Below, one piece after another: positions 1-5,431 of a stretch of DNA of 14,526 bases. This stretch comes from DASXRC01 sp036506495 (GTDB lineage Bacteria; Actinomycetota; Actinomycetes; Mycobacteriales; Micromonosporaceae): positions 1-14,526 of the forward strand of contig DASXRQ010000019.1 of assembly GCA_036506495.1 (NCBI GenBank), written 5' to 3'. The notes under the pieces are model-generated. The model did not search any database and was not told the DNA's origin. It saw nothing but the letters and a program-made list of their open reading frames with translations. Each line of letters starts with the position of its first letter. Positions within the stretch are counted from its first letter, which is position 1. The position numbers and the translations under genes are program-made.

Positions 1-5
1 GCCAT
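1..5 (-). CDS. Start codon of a gene leaving the window
   Basis: On the minus strand an ATG lies at 5-3, preceded at good spacing by GAGGAG (about positions 11-16). It follows closely on the stop of the methyltransferase relic, whose TAG is at 33-31. Only the Met codon and part of the next are inside the window, so nothing can be said of the product. The evidence is the ribosome binding site plus start codon and the matching strand of the genes upstream. Confidence 0.35.
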
Positions 6-30
6 GACCGCTCCTCGATGGCTTTCCGCG

Positions 31-582
31 CTAAGGCTTGCGGGCGACCGCGCCGAATTCGTCGACCTCGCGCAGGTCCGCCGGGTCGGTGCCAGGTGTG
101 GGTCGCCACTTGTTACACGGTACGAGGCCGGGCTCGACGACGTCCAACCCGGTCAGGAAGGCGGACAATTGCCCGGGGCTGCGCAGGTGGTACGACAACG
201 GCGCGTTGGCGTTCCAGATGGCGATCGCCTGCTCGAAGGCGGGCCCGTCGACGACATTGGTGCCGTCCGCGGTGACCAGGTAGCTGCCCGCCGGCAGGGC
301 GCCCATGAGGCGCTGCACGATCCTCGTCGCCTCGAACGCCCGCGAGCTGCGCGCGACCACCGTGATGTCGGGGTAGAAGTTCGCGAACTGGTCGCCCACC
401 TCCCGGTCGGCCTGAAAGTTGTCCTTGCCGCAGAGCCAGTAGTCCACACCCGCGCCGAGTGCGGGACCGACCCCACTACGGACATCGGCGAGGCAGCCGG
501 CGGAGGAGGCCAGGCAGCGGCGCCAGTTCGACGATCTCGGCGCAGCACGTTGGGCACCTAGGCAGGTGGGCGAGGAACACAC
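31..582 (-). pseudogene. DUF574-type SAM-dependent methyltransferase, internally deleted relic
   Basis: The C-terminal 150 residues or so match the actinobacterial S-adenosyl methyltransferase family (DUF574, PF04672). Seen are a near-N-terminal VDYWLCGKDNFQADRE block (family form is YDYxLGGKDNFxADRE), a VVARSSRAF block, then EATRIVQRLMGALPAGSYLV and a normal C-terminus. In intact members the RAF block is followed by the SAM-binding Rossmann core with its IGTGLPT-like glycine loop and acidic strand. Here RAF runs straight into the late ALPxGSYLV strand, so roughly 100 residues are missing in frame. The first part of the open frame (about residues 1-38) shows no family similarity and overlaps the zf-HC2 ORF in another frame, so the true start appears lost. 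The product could not bind SAM normally. The family match is clear by eye; the deletion size is an estimate. Confidence 0.75.
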
Positions 583-661
583 GGCGTTCCGCCGGCGCGA
601 GCGCGCCGAGGAGCAGCGCCCCGACCCATACGGTGAGCGGGCATGGCTCCGGGGGGCTCAT
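476..661 (-). CDS. Small zf-HC2 (putative zinc-finger, anti-sigma type) protein, possibly truncated
   Basis: This 61-residue ORF carries GALLLGALAPAERRVFLAHLPRCPTCCAEIVELAPLPGLL, a clear zf-HC2 signature with the His-x3-Cys-x2-Cys zinc ligands at about residues 32, 36 and 39. In actinobacteria such domains sit at the N-terminus of membrane anti-sigma factors that hold ECF sigma factors inactive. This ORF ends soon after the zinc finger and has no transmembrane segment, so it is either a minimal soluble form or the 5' stump of a larger anti-sigma gene. Its ATG overlaps the TGA of the preceding small gene as ATGA, suggesting translational coupling. Its 3' end overlaps the open frame of the methyltransferase relic, which fits a deletion that damaged both genes. 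Confidence 0.55.
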   Translation of the reverse strand: MSPPEPCPLTVWVGALLLGALAPAERRVFLAHLPRCPTCCAEIVELAPLPGLLRRLPRRCP

Positions 662-936
662 CTGGACGGTCCGTCCGGCAGTCGGTACTGAGCATGTAGC
701 CAGCCGGACCACACGCGTTCCGGGCCGACGTGTCCCGCGTGCCGGGGGAAGCGGCCGGTGAAGACCGCTGCCGGCCACCGGACGGACCACCGGGCGCCGC
801 CGCGGTCGGGTCGCACGGAATCTTCCAGGAAGGTACGGGCCGCTCGGGCGCCGAACGTGACGGCCAACGCCGAAAGCGCGCCGGTCGCCGTGAGCAACTG
901 GAGGGCGCGCCACCTGGATCGTCGGTTGCCGACCAT
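658..936 (-). CDS. Small one-helix membrane or exported protein, unknown
   Basis: I do not recognise this 92-residue product. The start at 936 is chosen because GAGGAGG lies just upstream of that ATG; an upstream ATG at 960 would place this ribosome site inside the coding sequence. The N-terminus is basic (VGNRRSRWR) and is followed by a hydrophobic stretch, about residues 11-28 (LQLLTATGALSALAVTFG), fitting a signal anchor. The rest is Arg/Trp/Pro-rich without motifs. Its TGA overlaps the ATG of the zf-HC2 ORF (ATGA), so the two probably form one translation unit. An accessory role beside the zinc-finger protein is possible but unsupported by homology. Confidence 0.45.
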   Translation of the reverse strand: MVGNRRSRWRALQLLTATGALSALAVTFGARAARTFLEDSVRPDRGGARWSVRWPAAVFTGRFPRHAGHVGPERVWSGWLHAQYRLPDGPSR

Positions 937-1141
937 GCAAGCCTCCTCAAGGGACGTCATCGGTATCTACCGGCGCCGGCGGCCAAAGGGATTTCCGGCG
1001 GCAGCGGAGTTCGTCCGCCGCTACCAGGCCCGGATGTTCGGACTGGCGTTGACCGTCGTCGGCGTGCGCGCGGCACGAGACCAGCAACCGATCCACTCAC
1101 GATTACCAGTCCAGCGCGGATCGGACCAACGCGCGCCGTGA
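935..1141 (+). pseudogene. Remnant of ECF sigma factor region 2
   Basis: The plus-strand frame from the ATG at 935 has a short block AAAEFVRRYQARMFGLALTVVG (about 997-1062). This is characteristic of the start of sigma-70 region 2 in actinobacterial ECF sigma factors (typical form AxxEFVRRYQxRVFGLALxVVGD, followed by AEDVAQEAF). After VVG the expected helix is lost: the frame reads VRAARDQQPIHSR and stops at 1141, without the rest of region 2 and with no region 4. It overlaps, in opposite orientation, the start of the small gene at 936. With the zf-HC2 ORF alongside, this looks like the wreck of a sigma/anti-sigma pair. The match is short, so confidence is moderate. Confidence 0.5.
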
Positions 1142-1150
1142 GCTGCGCGG

Positions 1151-2962
1151 TCAGTAAGCTATCCGCGCTGAGAACGAGCCGGTGTTGTCATCCGACTGAA
1201 GGTCGTTCACGCCGAGCGCGAGCTCGCCGGCGGTGTCGGATGTCGCGCTCAATTCGCTGCCGACGGCGAACGGGGCACCCGAGCCGATCCGGCCGATCAG
1301 CGCCCCGTAGCGCGCCCCCACTACTCGCGAGTTGTCACCCGCACCGGGCACGCCGTCGGGGCCGTTTGACGTGCCAGAACGAGGATGAACAACGCCTGTG
1401 GCCTCGATCTTGAAGTGCTGCCCGGCAGCCAGCGTGACGTGGGTGGGCGTCCACGCGGCCTCGCCGGGCACCGTCACGGCAACGGTCGCGGCGTCCCCTC
1501 CGGCGGCGCGGAGGGCCACGACAACGCTCGCGGCGAGCAGGCACAGCCCCGCGGCGGCCGCTGCGGTCGCCGCCGTCCGTCGCGACCGGCGCGGCGTCGG
1601 CCGTTGTTGCGGCGGACGCGGCACGGACGCCGAGCCGACGAGGCGGGCCGCATGTCGCGGCGGCGCCGCGTGCCGGTCGGGCCCGCCTGGGTACTGCGGC
1701 GTCGTCGGCCGGCCGGGCGCGGTCCCATTGCTGGGTGCCGGCATCGGTTCGGTCAGCCGGCGCCGCTGTTGGGCCGGCGCCGCGGGGGCGGCGGCCGGTT
1801 CCACTCCCGGTGCGGCGTCCGCCGCGGGAACGCTCGATGTCACGTCGAAGATCCGGCCATCGGACTGCCGGAGGAACAACACCGGCGTGCCCCACTCGAG
1901 GGAGTCCGGGCGGGCGAGGCTGACAGCGAGTCGGGCGTCGCGCACGGCGGCGTCGATCGGCAGGCCTGCGGCCACGGCCTCGTAGAACGAGCGGGTGAAC
2001 TCGACGGCTGCTCGGTCGGAGATCTCGTACTGCATCGCGAGTACGGCCGGCACTCCCCGGCGGATCAGTGTGGCGGCGGCGCTGGAGAAGATGTCGCTGG
2101 AGTTGCCGACCGCCGACTCGCACGAGTTGAGTAGCACCAGCCGCAATGACGGATGCAGGTTAAGCACCTGCGCGAGCCGGCTGGCCCGTAGTGGGTACGA
2201 GCCGCCGTCCTCGCCCGCGAGGTAGAACACGCCCTCGCCGGCAGCCTCGTCGTAGCCGCCGTGCCCGACCAGATGCAGGATGTGCCACTCGTCCTGGTTG
2301 AGTGCCCGCACCAGGTCCCGCCACGTCTCGCCGACGGTCCAGGTCAGCTCGACGCGGCGGGTTCGACCCAGGTCGCTCAGGGCGTGCTGCAGGTGGGCCC
2401 GTTCGGCTGCCACGTCGAGTTGGTCAAGGCTGCCCGGACGCGAGCTCATGCCGAGGATGCGCAGCGGCGAGGTGACCATGAGGGGGCGTACGGGCTCGAG
2501 GACCTCCGTGTAGCGGACTAACGGCATGCTCAGCGACAGGTAGTCGTCGCGGCGGGCGTCGTACAGAAACTCCCACGGCATCGACGCCAGCTCGGGCGGG
2601 CGGATGCGCAGGACGAGGCGGACCGGCCGGGACTGCTGGGCGGCCACCTGGCGCGTGGTGTCCAGCAGCATCCGGATGTCGCCAGTGAACAGGCGGTTGA
2701 ACAGCAGGCCGCCGATGAGCTGTACCGCCTTCTCGTCGCGGGACGGCAGCCGGCGGGTGGACGCGGCCGAGGACAGCAGCGCCAGCCGCAGTCGTTGCAG
2801 GCTCTGCTCGATAAGGTGATCTTCGCGCTCGAAGACCACCTCACCGAAGCACTCGCCGCCGACCGCCGACCGTGCCTCGACCCGGTACGTACCGTCCCTG
2901 CCGCTCACGTCGAGCTCGAGCGAGACGCTGCGTTCCGTGGTCAGCCCGCCGCCGGAGTCCAT
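1151..2962 (-). CDS. CHAT-domain (caspase-like) membrane protein with extracellular PA-IL-like domain
   Basis: A 603-residue protein starting at the ATG at 2962, which has AGGAGG at good spacing; the longer frame to 2998 would overlap the gene upstream. Residues about 80-375 form a CHAT peptidase domain, including the PPELASMPWEFLYD entry block. The His of HLVGHG (H234) and the Cys of LLNSCES (C281) form the expected clan CD dyad. A Pro/Ala-rich linker (about 375-460) leads to one transmembrane helix (about 463-486). The last 114 residues (VAVPG-AAW start, GPDG, GALIGRIG, FAVG, LALGVND, DNTGSF) resemble PA-IL/LecA-like beta-sandwich domains, usually sugar- and calcium-binding. With the N-terminus inside, the protease is cytoplasmic and the lectin-like part outside: a receptor-protease layout. 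It starts 10 nt after the stop of the trypsin-like gene, so the two form an operon. Confidence 0.9.
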   Translation of the reverse strand: MDSGGGLTTERSVSLELDVSGRDGTYRVEARSAVGGECFGEVVFEREDHLIEQSLQRLRLALLSSAASTRRLPSRDEKAVQLIGGLLFNRLFTGDIRMLLDTTRQVAAQQSRPVRLVLRIRPPELASMPWEFLYDARRDDYLSLSMPLVRYTEVLEPVRPLMVTSPLRILGMSSRPGSLDQLDVAAERAHLQHALSDLGRTRRVELTWTVGETWRDLVRALNQDEWHILHLVGHGGYDEAAGEGVFYLAGEDGGSYPLRASRLAQVLNLHPSLRLVLLNSCESAVGNSSDIFSSAAATLIRRGVPAVLAMQYEISDRAAVEFTRSFYEAVAAGLPIDAAVRDARLAVSLARPDSLEWGTPVLFLRQSDGRIFDVTSSVPAADAAPGVEPAAAPAAPAQQRRRLTEPMPAPSNGTAPGRPTTPQYPGGPDRHAAPPRHAARLVGSASVPRPPQQRPTPRRSRRTAATAAAAAGLCLLAASVVVALRAAGGDAATVAVTVPGEAAWTPTHVTLAAGQHFKIEATGVVHPRSGTSNGPDGVPGAGDNSRVVGARYGALIGRIGSGAPFAVGSELSATSDTAGELALGVNDLQSDDNTGSFSARIAY

Positions 2963-2972
2963 CGGGCCCTCC

Positions 2973-4739
2973 TCACCTCGGCCGGGCCGCCGGCGCACCG
3001 AGCCGGGTGCCGCAGCTGCTGCAGAACGCGTCGTGGGCGCCGCGCGGCGCGCCGCACGTCGGGCAGAAGCCGCCGGACTGGCGCGGGATCATCGATGGCG
3101 TCGGCTTGGCCTCATCGGCCCGGTCGGCGGACTCGCTGCGGTAGGTGGCCGGCCCGGCCGAGCGGTGCCGTACTGGCGCATCGGCGAACGGCGGCGTCCC
3201 GGCGGAGGGCGCGTCGGCTGGCGGCACACTGTCGGGTGGGGCACTCACGGGGGGCCCGCTCCCGGGCGGCGCACTTGCCGGAGGCGCGCTCGCGGGAGGC
3301 GCGCTCGCCGGACGCGCAGAGTGAACGTAGGGCGGCGCGCTCGCAGGCGGATAGGGGCCGGCGCGGTAGAGCGGGGCGTAGCCGACATGGGTGTCGTCGT
3401 CCAGCTCGGGCCAGCCGTAGGGCTGTGCGTGCAGCCCGACGAGCGCCTGTGCCGGGACGGCCGGGGCGACCGTCCGCCGGCGCCGCCAGTAGCGGACGCC
3501 GAGCAGCACCAGGACCAGCAGCAGCACCGCACCGGCGCCGATCGCGCCCCAAACCAGCACCGGGTTACGGGACGGCGGGACCGCGGTCGTGGGCCGCGCC
3601 TGGTCGCCGTACCTCTGGCGCAGGTCCGCGGCCTCGCGGCTCTTCTGCTTGGCGAGCGCGTGCGTCGGCACGATCTGCGCCACCTGGTCGAAGAGCTTGA
3701 TCGCGTCGCTGTAGTAGCCGTGGTAGAAGTCGTCCAAGCCAGTCCGGTACAGCGTGTCGACGCGGCCGAGCTCGTTCTTCACGCCGTGCCGGGTCAGCAC
3801 CTCGCCCACCACCGACGCCGGCACGATGAAGTTGGTCTTGTTGTTGCGGGTGTTGCTCGCGATGCCCAGCACCCGGCCGTCGAGGGCGACCGCGGGACCG
3901 CCGCTCATGCCCTTGGAGAGGGTCGCGCTGGTCCGGTAGAACAGATTGCCCGGGCCGTGCACACCGGTGGTGTCGACCGAGTTGATCTGACCGTTCTGGT
4001 TGGTCAGCGCGACCTGGTCCCCGTCCGCCTCCTCGAACGGGTAGCCGATGGACAACAGCTCCTGCCCGACCTGCGCTTCCTCGCGCGGTGCGAGCTGCGC
4101 CACCGGCAGGTTCGTCTCCTCGACCTTGAGCAGCGCCACGTCGCCGTCATCGAACGGCACCGTCTCGATCACCCGGGCGCTCACGCCGTCCTTCGGGTCC
4201 TTCTTGGTCGGCCACGACGCCACCCCGCCGCCGAGCTGGATCTGCGTCTCAACGCTCGGCGGCGAGTCGCGGTCCTTGCCGAAGACCAACCAGCGGTCGC
4301 GGCCGGACATCACGCTCGCCACGACCTCGTCGCGCCGGTCGGCGTTCAACAAGCCAGCATCGATCAACTCGTCCACGGTGAGTTCGATAGCGTCGCGCTT
4401 GGCGCCGTCTGACCCGGAGTCGAGGCAGTGGCCGGCGGTGACCACGTAGCCGTCCGCGCTGACGACCTCCCCGGTGCAGACGACACTCCACGCCTGCGGG
4501 ATAGGGCGGCCCGTGCCGTAGTCGACATAGGCCTTCCAGTCCGTGCGGACCAGGACTGTGGCCGGCTGCACGAGTTCGATCGCCCGACGCTGGGGCGTCA
4601 CCTGCGGGACAGCGCCGCCGTCGCCGGTCGGCGTCGGCGTGGGCGCGGCCACCGCCGGCGCGCCGGTCAGCGCCAGTGCGGCCGCAATGGTCATCGATGC
4701 AGCGACGGTGAATCGTCGATAATGCGAATGTGCGGGCAT
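2973..4739 (-). CDS. Membrane-anchored trypsin-like serine protease with C-terminal zinc ribbon
   Basis: A 588-residue protein. Residues 1-32 are a signal peptide ending in APAVAA. The S1-type protease domain spans about 52-320, with the triad visible as VVTAGHC (H104), DDGDVALLKV (D200) and LSKGMSGGPAV (S279); C88 and C105 could pair. A short helical segment about 333-372 (DDFYHGYYSDAIKLFDQVAQIVP) looks like a TPR-type hairpin. A transmembrane helix at about 393-417 is followed by RRRR, so the remainder is cytoplasmic. That remainder is a Pro/Ser/Ala tail with PPASA-type repeats (about 466-508) and a CxxC-x10-CxxC zinc ribbon (C559, C562, C573, C576). A protease outside and a zinc ribbon inside suggest signalling across the membrane, or a platform for the CHAT protein encoded 10 nt downstream. 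The substrate is unknown; a RiPP leader is one possibility. Confidence 0.92.
   Translation of the reverse strand: MPAHSHYRRFTVAASMTIAAALALTGAPAVAAPTPTPTGDGGAVPQVTPQRRAIELVQPATVLVRTDWKAYVDYGTGRPIPQAWSVVCTGEVVSADGYVVTAGHCLDSGSDGAKRDAIELTVDELIDAGLLNADRRDEVVASVMSGRDRWLVFGKDRDSPPSVETQIQLGGGVASWPTKKDPKDGVSARVIETVPFDDGDVALLKVEETNLPVAQLAPREEAQVGQELLSIGYPFEEADGDQVALTNQNGQINSVDTTGVHGPGNLFYRTSATLSKGMSGGPAVALDGRVLGIASNTRNNKTNFIVPASVVGEVLTRHGVKNELGRVDTLYRTGLDDFYHGYYSDAIKLFDQVAQIVPTHALAKQKSREAADLRQRYGDQARPTTAVPPSRNPVLVWGAIGAGAVLLLVLVLLGVRYWRRRRTVAPAVPAQALVGLHAQPYGWPELDDDTHVGYAPLYRAGPYPPASAPPYVHSARPASAPPASAPPASAPPGSGPPVSAPPDSVPPADAPSAGTPPFADAPVRHRSAGPATYRSESADRADEAKPTPSMIPRQSGGFCPTCGAPRGAHDAFCSSCGTRLGAPAARPR
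3216..3344 (-). repeat. 15-bp coding repeat (Pro-Pro-Ala-Ser-Ala type)
   Basis: Imperfect tandem units of five codons encode PPASA-like pentapeptides in the cytoplasmic linker of the trypsin-like protein (about residues 466-508). The copies vary (PPGSG, PPVSA, PPDSV), consistent with slippage followed by drift. It is probably an unstructured spacer between the membrane helix and the zinc ribbon. Confidence 0.7.
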
Positions 4740-4922
4740 GGCTACCGCCTAAAGAACGGATCTTTTCCCAACCTGAAGCTTCTGTTGGTATTCTGCGTCC
4801 GCCGGCGTGAAGAATTGCCCGCGTGTCACATTTTAGACGGCATTACTGCCGCCCACGCGACATCACCGGTTCTGCGACGCCGCAGAATCGAGGGATCGAT
4901 CGCTCTTGCGACGGAGGCGCAC
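4740..4922. promoter_or_regulatory. Divergent promoter region with TTCTGCG half-sites
   Basis: This is the only DNA between the divergent protease and small-protein genes, and it is clearly AT-richer than its surroundings. It holds a perfect dyad, TTCTGCG at 4870-4876 and CGCAGAA at 4881-4887 with a 4-nt spacer, and a further direct copy of TTCTGCG at 4791-4797. The dyad lies 35 nt before the plus-strand ATG, so it could be an operator or a leader hairpin. I could not place convincing -35/-10 boxes on either strand. Confidence 0.4.
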
Positions 4923-5390
4923 ATGAATGAGACCGCTGCGGTGCTCGCCGACGTTTTCGTCGATCGCGAGGTACCGGCCGAAGCGGAGCGCGACCTGGTC
5001 GCCGCGCTGGCGACAGCCGGCGTGAGCGCCCACGCGAAGGTGGTGCCGGCGCGCCGCGGTCCGGAGCAACTGCAGTGGCTGATGCTGATCGCGGTGCCGT
5101 TGCAGGCGTTTCTCACCAGCGTGGGCGAGGCAGCGGCCGCGGACGCGTGGGCGGGAGTCAAGGGTGCGCTGCGCCGGCTCGCAGGGCGGCAGGCGCCGGA
5201 ACGGACCCGGCCAGTGGTGCTGCAGGACCCCGGAACGGGGTTGCAGATCGTGCTGTCGCCGGATCTCTCCGAGGAAGGTTACCGGCGGCTCACACAATTG
5301 GATCTCACGACATTCACCTGCGGTCCGGTGCGTTATGACGCGGACGCGGGCAGGTGGATTTCCGATCTCGACGAGGCAAGCAATACATAA
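4923..5390 (+). CDS. Small conflict-system-type accessory protein (EACC1-like), unknown function
   Basis: A 155-residue protein. The start at the ATG at 4923 is chosen because GGAGG lies just upstream; the frame is open further back but that part is non-coding promoter DNA. Residues about 5-42 suggest an alpha/beta unit (VFVDREVPAEAERDLVAALATAGVSAHAKVVPA). A hydrophobic helix at about 51-67 (QWLMLIAVPLQAFLTSV) is followed by an amphipathic helix with GVKGALRRLAGR. A C-terminal strand-rich part (VVLQDPGTGLQIVLSPDLSEEGYRRLTQL) follows. The layout resembles the small effector-associated constant components found beside CHAT and trypsin genes in actinobacterial conflict systems. This is similarity of layout and context, not a secure family match. 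It is divergent from the protease operon and shares its promoter region. Confidence 0.8.
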   Translation: MNETAAVLADVFVDREVPAEAERDLVAALATAGVSAHAKVVPARRGPEQLQWLMLIAVPLQAFLTSVGEAAAADAWAGVKGALRRLAGRQAPERTRPVVLQDPGTGLQIVLSPDLSEEGYRRLTQLDLTTFTCGPVRYDADAGRWISDLDEASNT

Positions 5391-5394
5391 GTCT

Positions 5395-5417
5395 GGCCGG
5401 CCCTTAACGAGCCGGCC
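5395..5417. terminator. Hairpin terminator between convergent genes
   Basis: A perfect all-GC inverted repeat, GGCCGGC at 5395-5401 and GCCGGCC at 5411-5417, has a 9-nt loop. It begins 4 nt after the stop of the small plus-strand gene and lies 14 nt beyond the TAA (5434-5432) of the convergent membrane-protein gene. There is no U-tract, as is common in actinomycete terminators; the position fits a bidirectional stop. Confidence 0.75.
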
Positions 5418-5431
5418 GAACCATCCGCCAG

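Noticed and set aside
3216..3344. Tandem repeat considered as a CRISPR or intergenic repeat
   Set aside because: It is a 15-bp in-frame coding repeat for a Pro/Ala/Ser linker, without spacers.
2937..4412. Plus-strand open frame of 491 codons opposite the trypsin-like gene
   Set aside because: Antisense shadow; composition is Arg/Val/His-rich with no domain, and the minus frame has a full catalytic triad.
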